Shown one piece after another: positions 32,323 through 44,122 of a DNA stretch of 64,000 nucleotides. The position numbers and the translations under genes were made by a program. The notes under the pieces are model-generated. The model had not been told where the DNA came from and did no database searches. It worked only from the letters and a program-made list of their open reading frames with translations. This DNA is from Fistulifera solaris (lineage: Eukaryota; Bacillariophyta; Bacillariophyceae; Naviculales; Stauroneidaceae): contig AP026167.1 of the NCBI GenBank assembly GCA_030295235.1, positions 372,001 to 436,000 on the forward strand, given 5' to 3'. How positions within the stretch are numbered: position 1 is the first letter of the stretch; the number at the start of each line of letters is the position of its first letter.

Positions 32323-34718
32323 TTAGCAAATAACACAGGTATTTTGGCTCGATTGTGAGCCAACCTGTGAATAATCCTGGCCGTTCAGGTGTCTAGTCAG
32401 CCATGGATGGTGCATCGCTTGTTCGACATCAACTCGCTCGTTCGGATCCCTGTGCATCATCTTTTCACCAAATCCTTAGCAAAAGGAGAAACTTTTGACC
32501 ACTCTTCATCCGGAAAATCTACTTCGGCAACTTTATTGGCCTCCACAAGTTCCGCATCGGTTTCCCCATAAAATGGTTCGTATCCACAGAGCATGACGTA
32601 TAGTGTGACTCCAGCGGAAAAGACGTCGATTTTGTTATCGTAGCCACCGTAGACTCCGGCAGTGAATATTTCTGGAGCGACGTATCCGGGTGTACCGCAC
32701 CGTCCTCTCACTTTACCGTCTACTCCAACGAATGTGGCCATTCCAAAGTCCCCAACCTTTACAATAGCATCGGAACCGGAGCACATGAGAAGATTGGCGG
32801 GCTTAATGTCGCGATGAGCAATACCTGCTTTTTTCATAGCTTGCAGACTTTGTAGCAAGTCCTTTAAAATTTTTGCGGCGTCTGTCTCTTCCAAAGCACC
32901 CTTAGCTTGCGTGATGTGATGAAATAGATCGCGTCCGTCTAAAAGCTCCAGTTCCAAGACAACGTGCTCAGACGTTTCAAAGAAGCCCAGCAATTTAACT
33001 AAGGAGGGCACTGTCGGACCGTACTTCACAGTCAACACGCTCTGCACTGATGCTTCTCTAACAACTGTATCTGCTCGCTCCCTGCCCTTCATGACATGTC
33101 TCCAAAATTCTTCCTTTTTGAAAACTTTTAGAGCTCTGTCGCAGTGCTGCGATGGCATACTCCCAAATTGCTTCTGTTTGCGACGCCCTTGGTACACCGA
33201 AGAGTACGCCCCAGTTCCAAGCGGCTTCTCTGCATTGAACTCATACATAAAATCAAGATCCAGTTGACCAGCCCTGTTTATGCTAGATATCCATAGATCC
33301 CTTTCTTCCGGTTTGGTTAAGCAGATAAGGAGAAGCCTCGCATCTGATTTCGCACAAGGACTTCCAAAGCAGCGAAGTTGAAGAGCATTATCAAACAAAG
33401 GGTGCTCTTCTGCAACTGCGTACTGCAAGTGCATGTACCCTCGCGGTCTTGATCCCGATGTGCGTTTTTCTTTACTGCTGAATTCTAAAAGACAGTTTTG
33501 ATATAAAAGTAGCTCAGCGGAAGACCACTCCTCTGATGACATGTGGTCGTTAACCTTGCTCACGTCGCATATAAAACATGATCCGAGCAATGTCGTTTTG
33601 TATACGGCAGAATCATCAATAGTAGCGTCTGAGATATTAACGAGTTGATTTGCCCAAAGCGGTACAGGAGAGTCCGCTACAATTGCTGGCCCCATGAGAT
33701 ATCTACGAGCATTTTGCCATGTTTCCACACCAAGAACAGGCTTCAGCACTCGACTTCCGGTAGTATTAGAAAAGTCTAGGTGATCTAGGCGATCCACGGA
33801 AGCGAGTCTGTTCCCTAGCTGCAGTTTACGGGCAAAGAGCCCGGATGTCGCGAGAGCACTTCGCTGACGATGAACCCAGGATGTAGACGGGTCGTCACCG
33901 AGAAAAGCTGAATTCGCATCACTGCCTGTCGCTGATGAATTATGAAATTCCGTAAAGGCTTTTTTCATAGCAGATTCAGGTCTACTGAACGCTGCTTTAT
34001 CTTCTTCTTGGAATAAATCGGCGGTGAGTCCAGTCGACTCATTATAGCTAGAAGAAATTTGAGTGATATCTTCTTCCTCTGTGCATGTTGTAGGTATCGC
34101 TCCACTTGTCTCTAAAGTTAAAGCTGCAGTGGGACTAGGATTGTTCATTCGAAACGCGTCATTGACAGAACGCGAACGAGCAAGACTCAAACTGTTAAGT
34201 GATAGAGGAGCGTCCATGTCGTAGGGAGTGGCGTGCCGACTACTCCCTGGGCTTTTTGGTGTCCCATTTCGCCGAGCTCCATCGAGTTCATCTGTATGGG
34301 AGAATGATTTGGCCCGCCGATCATGGTTTTTCCATTTAGTTTTCTCGGATGAGCGAAACACATTGCCGAAGAAGCCGCCTCCGCGAACAGAGTGCTCATC
34401 TGCTGTATAATCTCCCTTTTTAACAGCAGTTTGGGTGATTTTCGGTAAATCAGGTAACGGTATTCCTTTCTGAGAGAACTGACCCTGTCCTTTCGCGTTC
34501 CTTTTCGCTAAGAAAGAACGGTATTGACGTTCCCACGTTTTTCGAACGGGCGAGTCCGGACTTGGAATGGGTAATCGAGGTGTATCATCTTCCTCTATGC
34601 TCAACATCGATTGCTTACGATTGACATCAACACCAGTTCCGCTAGAGATGCTCCGATGTCGAAGACGGCGCCCAATCAGTGATTTATTGTTCGAATCGAT
34701 CGAATTGGGTACGCTCAT
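32323..34718 (-). CDS. PH-domain Ser/Thr protein kinase (CAMK-like)
   Basis: The start is the ATG at 34718 (MSVPNSIDSNNKS); no introns are seen. Residues 1-360 are Ser-rich and disordered. A PH-like fold follows (about 370-485, TLLGSCFICDVSK to ERDLWISSINRAG). The kinase domain spans about 495-770: G-loop GTGAYSSVY, Lys in RALKVFKK, HRDIKPANLL, DFGMATF, GTPGYVAPEIF and DVFSAGVTLYVMLCGYEPF. All catalytic residues are present. The plain frame stops at V-K-R inside the C-lobe. One extra A in the four-A run (about 32458-32461) restores LVKKMMHRDPNERVDVEQAM and HHPWLTRH, ending at 32323. Corrected length is 798 residues. A PH domain N-terminal to a CAMK-like kinase suggests phosphoinositide- or membrane-linked signalling; the substrate is unknown. 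Confidence 0.9.
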
Positions 34719-36166
34719 GGCTCTTGAAAGGTAAGTCGACAATATAACAGCTCAACCAAGGTTCTCAAGTGCCCCAATAAATTTACTTCTGCTTAGCCAG
34801 CAGGTAGGCGATATTTTTCCCTGCGTTACGTGAGAAGTGCTACCAATTCAAAGAAAATAATATTGATAAATATCTAACACCCATCTCATCCCTATGTTGA
34901 CCGATGGCGTCGATGTCGATGGTCCATCACAAAAAACTTTATTCTCCTTTTTGCAAGTAAACCGGCATCGATGTTCCTCAAACTCTATACTAAGTTAACG
35001 TCCGGTACCCTGAATATGGAATATTATGTAAAGGGTACTCGGACAAGCGGAAGGATAGACTATCCTTAATGGTGTTGAACACGAAATGGGATTCCAATCG
35101 AGACAGAGGGCAAATGTCTTCGCCTTCTTTTCTCCTTCATCCTCCCTCCACCTCTCGGAAGTTCCGGGACTCCGGAGGAAGTTGGTGGCAGGTTCTCTAC
35201 AACGAGGTTCCGTGCTACGTGCTATGTCGTCCGGTGATGCAGAATACTAGCTTATAGCTTATCAGGCAAAGGAAATAACATGGTATTAGGTACACCGTAT
35301 TCAAATTGCTTTGAACTGCAAAACTACTCCATGTTCCGTATAATCTTTCTCGAACAGCTATTTGCCAGATTCCAGACAATCGTTTTTGAAGCTGCGAAAA
35401 CCATACTGCACTTCAAAGTTTTCGCAGCGAGTAGCACAGTTAGTCTAGTAGCCTTGATTGGATCTTTCATGATCATTATTTGCTTGGAAACAAGAACTAC
35501 TGTTTCATTCTTTGACTGTGGTGAACCAATACGAAATGAAGGTCCAGCGCCAATCCCTATTTGGTTCTTTCTTTCTATGCTATCCAAATTGATCGCAAGC
35601 TTGCCTTAGCCCGGGTCTATCTCGTACGTTATGATCTCTTATGTGTGATACAATAGGAGTTATTGTCACTATTGACGAGAACAACTGACACGATGATACT
35701 CTTTCACCGGTTGGGAGTTTGAACGCATGGACAACAATTAATGCAGTCAAGGTCAAGGTCGACAGGCCTGAGTCACGAGTCTCGCGCGAGTAAAGTGGAC
35801 CGTTGCAGGTTGCAGTGTCACAGTTAGAGCGAGAAAATACCCAGTACAAAAAAAGTCCGTTGGAAGTTGTGAAGTACGCAGCACACTATACTATGGTACA
35901 GTCTGTACTCTGACTTGATTCGGTACACCCAACACCCGACACCCGACCCTGCAAACCAAACCCACGGCGCTATTTATTGCGGCCACGACGCTTGCCTAAT
36001 GAATGCCTGAGCATCTTTTGTTTGTGGTTTTGTTTTGATTAAAATAGGTAAAGAGCTACGCCTTAAGAAATATAATCCAGCCTAGTGGATAACCTTGTTC
36101 AGAGTTTAGTTGAGGGGGCGGAAGCAATTAGCAGCTAAGTAGCAGATAACTTCTTTTCTCGCAATA
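34719..36166. other. Intergenic, divergent promoter region
   Basis: About 1.45 kb between the divergent kinase and DUF6824-type genes. The frame at 35280-35609 (109 codons) is mirrored by an equally open antisense frame over a hairpin and is not supported. The one structured element is the hairpin at 35391-35428. Confidence 0.45.
35391..35428. repeat. Perfect 11-bp inverted repeat (hairpin)
   Basis: gctgcgaaaac (35391-35401) and gttttcgcagc (35418-35428) are separated by 16 bp. A second, overlapping pair (tttgaag and cttcaaa) lies across it. Function is unknown. Confidence 0.7.
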
Positions 36167-37604
36167 ATGACAAAGGCCTCTTCAGAATCAGCAAATTTGA
36201 ACATGGATTTACAAGCCATTGCGTTAGCAATAATAGCAGGAGAAAAGTCGGGACTGCCGTCAGTGCTAACACCGTTACCTGTTGGATATGAGCCTCGTAA
36301 TCGAGATGTATGCTGCGGTCGTGGGAAGCGAAACTGGAATCACGAAGGAAACGTTTGGTTCAGGAATTTAATCCAAGCGAACGTAGACCGGTACGTCCAG
36401 GCTCCCTCAAAAACTGATAAGACTGCGGTAGTTATTTCCGTGGTAGAACAGGTGCGACAGGAGGGCGCATTTTTGTTAAACAAGATGATGATTCTGGGAG
36501 ATGGTACGATATTGGAGATATTCAAGCCAGAGAAAAGGTCGGGCATTCTCTTCGTGATCAAGTAACGGCCCAGAAAAAGAAAGAAAAAGAAAGCGATTCA
36601 CTTTCTCCTCCTCGTTCGCGGACTCCCCCTCCAGAGACAGTGCATAGCTTCGTGTCTTCTCAACATTCTAGCTCTTCAATTTCTCAACACCTTATCGATC
36701 AACAAACTGCTGCAAATCTCATTGCTCCTCAAATGGCCTTTTCGATGCCCCCAACCACGAGCACTGGCGTCAACGCAATCAATATGACTGATGAAGTTCG
36801 CCAGAGTATCAATTTTTGTATGCAAATCCGCAAACATTCGGTGACATTCAAAGTCAGCAAGCTCAACCGCACCAGTTACAGCCTTTGAATGTACAGCAAT
36901 TACACGATCTGCAACCAACGCCAATACATCCACAACTTCAGCATCAATTTCGAAACATGTATCAGCAGCCCCCTCAAGTGAATGTACAACAACTCAACCG
37001 AATGCCAGCCCCACTCAACCCGGATTATGGCTACGGTGATGTCGATTATTATGCCGAACAGACGAGAAAAACACGCGATGACAATGACCTTGTAGATCGC
37101 CGCCGATCGTCTCGTGAATCGGTGGAAGTTCTAGAGAAGTTCGGTCGTCGCCCCTCGTGGCGAGCCATGAGTATATCGTCGTCCTCAGCAAAAGGTTTAG
37201 TTAGCGATATACACGACTTTCAAAGCGAGTTTGGAGACGACCTATTCGATGACTTTGTCTTTGATCGCCGCCGGTCTTCGATTCAACCTTTTTCTATTCA
37301 AGCAGGCGCCATCGATGCACGTCGAATGTCTGCAATGAGTATGGGATCCGCTTTGGGGGACTCACTCGGTGATCTAGACAGCGTTCCAGGTGTTATGTCG
37401 CATGTTCAATTTAACAACAATTTCCGTAGTTCAATTCGAAGAAGCTCCGTCAACTGGATGAGAGACGTTCAACAGCAATTTTCTGAATTTGACAGGCAAC
37501 AAGCTAGTGATGCTGGCACTAGTCCTGGCGGTTATGATAGGCGAGCATCAACATTAGACATGTTAAAAGTTCTACAAGATATGGACTACCATGACGATGA
37601 ATAA
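36167..37604 (+). CDS. DUF6824-type domain protein with repeated R-R-x-S sites
   Basis: About 479 residues after correction. Residues about 45-135 carry a domain abundant in diatom genomes: RDVCCGRGKRNWNHEGNVWF, NLIQANVDRYVQAPSKTDK, VVISVVEQVRQ, then GRWYDIGDIQAREKVGHSLR and DQ. I name it DUF6824 from memory, so the number should be confirmed. The rest is Gln/Pro-rich and then Ser/Arg-rich, with six basophilic phosphosite motifs (RRRSS, RRPSW, RRRSS, RRMS, RRSS, RRAS). The frame breaks at two runs of five T's (36472-36476 and 36813-36817); six T's in each restore EGAFFVKQDDDSGRW and SINFLYANPQ. It could be a regulatory or DNA-associated protein; the biochemical function is not known to me. 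It converges with the dehydrogenase gene 45 bp away. Confidence 0.8.
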
Positions 37605-37649
37605 CTATGGGTATGCATGCAATAATAAGTCTGTGTAAAGCCGGTTATT

Positions 37650-39313
37650 CTAAACATTCAAAAAAATGTATTTTGTCTCTAAGTACTCCTCGAGGCCGAG
37701 GCTTCCACCTTCACGACCAAGGCCACTCTCTTTGACACCTCCAAACGGAGCGACACATGTGCTCATGATTCCATCATTCACTCCTACCATACCAGTCTCG
37801 AGACTAGAAAGCCAAAGGTAAGGATATATAGTGAGACGAGTTCCACGCGCAATTCTTGCTTACCGTTCTGCAAAACGGAAAGCCCTGGACATGTCTCGGG
37901 TACAGAAATAAGAAGCAAGACCGACATTGGAATCATTAGCCACTTTCAGTGCTTCCTCCTCATTACTGAAGGACCTAATGGGCACGACGGGACCAAAGTT
38001 TTCGTCATGCCATACGAGGCTCTCTGTCGACACATTAGTCAAGACAGTTGGATTGTAAAACTGTCCGCTAGGTTTTTCATCGACGTCGCCGTACACGCAT
38101 TTTGCGCCTTCCTTAACTGCCTTCTGAATTGTTTCGTACGTATTCGATGCTGCTGACTTGGTGATCAGTGGACCCATCGTCGTTCCCTCGTCCATACCAT
38201 CACCTACATGAATGCTCTCATCAATCTTTTTCAGTAAACGTTCCACGAACTCATCGTGAATGGAGTCATGTAACAAGAAGCGATCGGCGCACACACATGT
38301 TTGGCCCGCATTACGAAATTTACTTGCGACAGCCGCCCTGACAGCTTGATCCAAATCAGCATCCTCAAAAACAATAAACGGTGCATTCCCTCCCAATTCC
38401 ATCGAAACGTGTTTCACTGTAGAGCTACTCCATTCCATTAGCTGTTTTCCGACGCTAGTGGACCCCGTGAAACTTACTTTCGCCACTCCTGGATTGGTAC
38501 AAAGTTCGTGACCAATGTCAGTACCGTGCTCAGCCGTCACGACTTGCATGACCTCGGCAGGGATTCCCGCCTCTTGGGCCAGATTCTGAAGCGCCAAGGT
38601 CGTTAGCGGTGTTCGACCACTCGGTTTGATAACCACGGTGCATCCTGCAGCCAAGGCTGGTGCCCCTTTGCGTGTGATCTATAAACCGGAACGTTAGAAT
38701 GGCGCAGTCGACTTCGAGGCTGTACAACACGTACCATAGCAAGCGGGAAGTTCCATGGAGTGATCAAGGCAGCAACACCAACCGCTTGTTTAATTCCTAA
38801 CACTTTTCCTCGAGGAGATCCCTTTTCAGTAGTAAATGTAGTCGGCATTTGAAACCCTCCACCGGGACCGTTTTGACGCACTGCTTCCGCGGCAAACCAT
38901 TCGACGAACGAATTTCCGTGAGTTAATTCGCTCATGCTTTCTGCCAAGGGCTTACCGGACTCCAAGGTCATAATTTTAGCCAAATCTTCTCGATTCTCAT
39001 GAATGAGAGAATGCCATTTCTTGAGCTTTTGAGCACGGTCGGAAGCCGTCATGTCGTCGCGCCAGGAAGACAGAGCTTTTGCAGCAGTGGCAATCGCTTC
39101 CCGAGTTTCACGACGCCCCTTGTTCGATAAATACGCAACAACCTCATCGGGTCGAGCAGGATTATGAACTTGAAAGGTGTCGGAAGAGGATGATTCTTGC
39201 AACCAATTTTGAAGCAAAGAATGATTGTTGATGTGCGATAGTACGGAAGCAGTCGTCATGGTACGAGATGATATGCTTCGTAAGCGTCGAAAAAAGAGTG
39301 TTTTATGGAACAT
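37650..39313 (-). CDS. Succinate-semialdehyde dehydrogenase (NAD(P)+), probably mitochondrial
   Basis: Three exons (39313-38735, 38678-37864 and 37803-37650) with 56- and 60-bp introns, 515 residues, no frame break. It oxidises succinic semialdehyde to succinate in the GABA shunt. Motifs are [40 protein letters not shown], the general base in [16 protein letters not shown], and the nucleophile in [12 protein letters not shown]. The C-x-C pair at the nucleophile matches the redox-switch pair of human SSADH. The last exon reads [15 protein letters not shown] and [10 protein letters not shown], as in GabD and SSADH. The Arg-rich N-terminus [19 protein letters not shown] fits a mitochondrial presequence. 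The SSADH subfamily is favoured over other ALDHs by the C-terminal motif. Confidence 0.93.
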
Positions 39314-39965
39314 TATGAGTAAGACTGTTTCATTCGATTCGAAAAGAGTGTTCTCGGTTCACAATGTAGACAATAGCCTCCAATATTCGATCGACGTTTT
39401 GATGGATTCTTCGAATGCAATAATAACGAAGTGGGGATCGGAAGTTGAGAACGTGATGGGTCCTGCTCGTCATGTACTGAGTCATGAGTCATATGTGACA
39501 TAGTCACGGTTTTTAAATAAAAGGGACAGAAATCAAGCTTAGCAGTATAACTATTTTGAGTGCAGCACACAGTCACGTTTCTCTGTAAATATTCCGAACT
39601 GTTGGACCCAACGTACACTCCATATGATGTATCTTCTTAACTGTACCGGCGTACTTCTACCCCTGTATCAAGGACGAGCCCGAAGTTACAGCAAGGTTCC
39701 CGCCAACGCGCCAGCCGACTCGATAACGGACGAATTTTCTCGATGGGTGGATGGGGACCGCAAAACACTTTCGTTTCATCGTTGCCTATGCGTTGGTTCA
39801 TGACAATTTCTTGATGGAAAGGTTTATTTAGTGCTCTCCAACAAGTTATTGCTTTTTTAAACAAACTCAGCTTGTAAGTAATCTGATCACTATTGCCGGA
39901 CCTACGAAGGCAAGTTCACAACCCGAAGATTGCTGCAGGCGGCCCGAAAAGCGTGATAGCAAGTC
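39314..39965. other. Intergenic, divergent promoter region
   Basis: No supported gene or repeat. It separates the divergent SSADH and epimerase-like genes. Confidence 0.4.
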
Positions 39966-42900
39966 ATGATGGAGAGTAACGGCTCGAAACAAAGGAAGGT
40001 AGATAAGCCTAATGAGGTCGAGTCGTCGTCTAGTCATGCGCGCGATCAGACTCCATCGAACCAGAATTCGGAGCGTCCAGTTGTGCCCATCCCAGTTCGA
40101 CCGGTCCCTCCTAATGAGTACACGAAGAAAGCTGACGATTCGTGTAGATCGACCGGAATCAATCCCATGACGACAATCCAAAATGGCTTACAAAACGAGC
40201 AAAATGCAAAGTCCGGGAAGGTGAATTCTTCAAATGAAAGTGGAAACAATTTCTACTTGTCTTCTTTAGTTGATCCGAACAAGGCAATAACTTCGCTTGA
40301 TCCTCAGCCGGCCACTTTTTCGCCCTCGAGTGATCGTTCCTCTCCCTTTCGACTATTTTCACCTTTTTCGACACCGGGCTCTCAAGCTTCTCCTTCAAGA
40401 GCTTCGACACCCCCAGTGATTCTGGAGGGACACGAAACTCTGCAACACTCAGACGACTCCTCCGCTCGTGGTGTACATCGCACCGCCAGCGGGAAACGTC
40501 AACTGCAACGAGGTATTTCCACCAACAGTTCGCTCGAGCTTTCTCCTCATCGAACTGGGCAAAAATCGGTACGGAACGAAGATCTCGAACCCGGAAATAC
40601 CGATGACGAAGTACTAATGGATGTTGCTCAGCTGGGTGTCCATCGACGCCACCAACCCAGTATTGTTGCTTCGCCACCTCGTCCCAATCATACTGATTTG
40701 TACCGATCTCGGAGGCAACAGCATCATCCCCGTTTTAAACGTAAGGAAACGAGCGGAATTTGGCGGCTTGGTCGTTGGATCCGGTCCTGTCTTTTGCAGG
40801 GATACCGGCCTATCTATTGGCGACGCTCTTCTTTTCCGACATGCTTCCAAGAATCGGCTGTCGTACCGCATCTTCGTCGAGTTAGCCAACGACGCAGCAA
40901 AGCTTCGCGATCAGCGTCGTTTCAAAGACCGACGAGAAGCTGATCTCTTTGAATTAGTTCAAAAGAACTAGATAAAAACGGCTCCGAGAGAAGAAATCGA
41001 TCGAAACCTCCTGCGATTACTATAGTGGATGAGCGAGTCGATTCGTATGATGTTTGGCTATCCGATCAGCATGAAAGAGCACCGCACACGAATACCAATA
41101 TCGAACACAGTCCGCCGGCTGACATGAATTCACTTTGCGGATACTTGGCACGCACAGCCTCGGTAACGAATCGCGACTCGTACGTTCAACGAGACGCTCT
41201 CAACTCAAAGGCTCGAGTTCTTATTACGGGGATACTCAATCCAACAGGCTTCCATCTCGCCTTAGCATTAAAAGAACGCTGCGGTGTCGAGTTGATGATC
41301 GGAATAGATAACATGTTCCCAAATACGGTCAAGAGTCGGTTGGACCTCATCAAGCCCATGGAAATTTTGTATACTACTATACCGAAACTTTCTCGACCAA
41401 TCTACGCTTCTTATGTTGGCATTGATCCGACCAAACAACCAAAGAAAAACAGCCCATCTCTTGATATGACGGGCGAACTCAATTTATATGGCGCATTTCA
41501 ACCCACTCACATCATTCACCTGGGTTCCATTACCGAAGATGCCTATTTTACAAGCACGGACACTAGCCACGAAAAGAATGCTATGTTTTCTTTCCGGTCG
41601 GCTCTTGCCGGAATGGAACAAATACTTTCTTCCATTGCCTCTGTCAATGACAAATCGAAACGACCTCATTTGATGTTTGCATCCTCGAACCTTTTCCACG
41701 AGCGCATACCAAATGATTGGATGGACGTGTTACAAGGAAGATCTCGAATGATGGACGAAATCATGGCAGATTTCTACTATGCGAAGTATGGTGTGGAGTC
41801 AGTGGCGCTGCGGTTACCGAACGGAATCTATGGTCCATGGGTTCGCACGTCGGACGTCGCTAACGCTGAGTTTTGGAAAGTGAGCAGCGTATTACAGTCT
41901 AGTCTCGAATCCCATTGCACGGCGGAAAACTGTATCAACTCGACTCTGACTTCCTCTTGGGAACACGACGACAAATGGGACTTTCTTTATGTGGATGATG
42001 CGGTTGACACGATTATTGCCGCGATGCAGTTTCGCTCTCCTTCTTTTCTTCCTGTGACGTTTGAAGTTACCTCAGGTGGTACATTATCTCTTTCTGACGT
42101 GAGAGAGGTCGCTCAAAGCAAATTAAGCGCTCTCAAAAAAGTCGAGGGCACCTCGTTGACTTCGACTATGCGAGCTATGACCGAATACGATAACCTAATC
42201 GCTGCCCGGAAAGCGTCAGAGGAAAAGTTGAGCTGGCACAAACCAAGAGTCACGCCAGACGAAGGCTTCACGCGTACTTTGGCATGGTTGATGGATCAGG
42301 CTCGCCCTTTTCCCTCACTACAGAAGCACCACGATGCTGCCGGTGAACAAAGCATTAACCCAGAATCGCGGACGGGCGATAACCTTTTGATCCAAAATCT
42401 GCTTCCTACTTGTGGATCCGAAGATATTCTTTGCCATCGCGGGCAAAAATATTTACCCTGTGCATCAAGCTGCACGACAAAACAGCACTGTTTGCCTTCT
42501 TTGTTTGATTCCGTGCTCGAGGTATTCAGAGAAGTTACTGAAGGTTGTGACATTGTCTTATATACACATCAGCTTGGAAAAGATGTATCGGACCTTCAAC
42601 TGCAAGCAGAATATATGGAAGAAGGCGACCCTCTAATTTGTAATGTGGCCATTGTTTCCAGAGAAAGTCCTTTGGTTGAAACTGTAATTAGAAAGGTACC
42701 CGAAGATCAGTTGGTCAAACTAGGCGTGGAAGCCAACTCTCAAGATCGAAGTAAGAAGAGCGCCTTTTATCAAAAGAAAATTTCCCAGTTGAATGGTAGA
42801 CTTCTATTCCGTGGCTGGGTTTTAATTTGGCCGGAAACCGAGACACCCCAACCTCTTCACGAGCATGAAGCTGCATTACTAAAGCTCACACCGAATGCCT

Positions 42901-43775
42901 TTTTCGCATCAGACGTGAAATACGCACTATATATTGACCAAACATTCACCGTTTCACCGAGCCTAAAGGACATCCAGTTTTTGGTCAGCGAGATGCAGCG
43001 ATCGCATTGGCCTAAGAGACTGGTGAAGAGAAAGACTACACCCAAAGCTAAGTTCGTGTTGCCTGCCGAACCAAACCGACGAGCTGTTATTCTCATGTCA
43101 GAACTAAAGTATCAGGATTCAGCAACGGCAGAGCGTCTTCCTCCTGACACAAACATCGAGGTATACGAGGCGACACGATTCATGCGCTTCGAGCTCGGCG
43201 AGGAACCTCTTGGCAAAGAACCGTTTGCTCTCAGACTCCAACGGGAATTTTATCAAAAGCTTCCATCGATTATCAATCGTGACCAAATGCGATCTTCGAC
43301 AGAAGCTTCCTACAAGTTTAACATGAGTAAGTTTTGGGCAAGGACGCGATGGATTCTTCACGACATGAAGCTTGAAGAAGCCCACCAGCTTCGTTGTGAC
43401 TGGTACCAAGAACACATTCACTGGGGTACTAAGCTTGATCAACTGAGTCTCTCCTTCGTCATGGCCAGACGAGATGTCGAGCGCCGCATCGCACATATGG
43501 AACCCGACGATAACGTTCTTAAGCCAATGCAGGAAAACATCGAAATGAAGAGACTTCTTTCGGATACTTTCGAGTGGCACTCGATGCTCACCGAGCAAAA
43601 CAAACACTTTGCGCCCTATGAAATGATCAAAGTACTACCGTACGGGATAAGTTACAATTTGGAAGAAGAGCAATATCACGGAAGCCATGGGCAAAAGCCT
43701 CCTTTATTTGCTCGTATCATTTCAGATAGGACTTTGTCTCTTGCTCGCAAAGAATGGAACCGCCGTAACAAATAG
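39966..43775 (+). CDS. Large protein with degenerate NAD-dependent epimerase (UDP-glucuronate epimerase-like) domain
   Basis: Read as one gene of about 1,269 residues. Residues 1-220 are Ser/Pro-rich and disordered. Residues about 418-760 resemble UDP-glucuronate 4-epimerases: RVLITGILNPTGFHLALAL, MIGIDNM, HIIHLGSI, FASSNLF, ALRLPNGIYGPW and DFLYVDDAVDTIIAAM. The usual Y-x3-K after the A-S-S strand is replaced (VLQGRSRMMDEIMADF), and the Gly-rich loop is altered (GILNPTG). Catalysis is therefore doubtful. The C-terminal 450 residues (LNGRLLFRGWVLIWPETE, HDMKLEEAHQLRCDWYQEHI) are unrecognised. Two frame changes cancel: one between about 40640 and 40760 (exact site unclear), and one at the four A's at 40961-40964, where one extra A gives LVQKELDKNGSER. 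Alternatively two genes could be present, but the continuous restored frame argues for one. Confidence 0.72.
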
Positions 43776-44122
43776 TTTGAGCAACACGCTAGCGACATCT
43801 CAACGGCCAGTGATGAGCTTTACGTTTGACATCGAAACGAAGGGTGATACTTATCATCATGATGGCAACAAGTAGCACTCCATCGTCAACAGACGAGATA
43901 TAACATACGTAATCATTCTCATAATGAATCACTAGTTTCGCAACTCATTGCAACAATCCCATTGGCAGGCGTCTGTTCTATCTTAGGTGACATTATTTTA
44001 GTAACACATGTGTATCCATCTTTCATAGAAAGGTGTGCGTTCTGCTTCATCGTCAAACCTTACCCTCTTTGGGCCTTTTCTACTTTTCCTCTTGCTTTTA
44101 CTTTTGCTTGATCTGATTCTGC
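43776..44122. other. Convergent spacer
   Basis: The 3' ends of two convergent genes meet here. I see nothing else. Confidence 0.4.

Noticed and set aside
35280-35609. 109-codon hydrophobic plus-strand frame
   Set aside because: An equally open antisense frame covers the same bases around a hairpin. No domain, leader or neighbour supports either.
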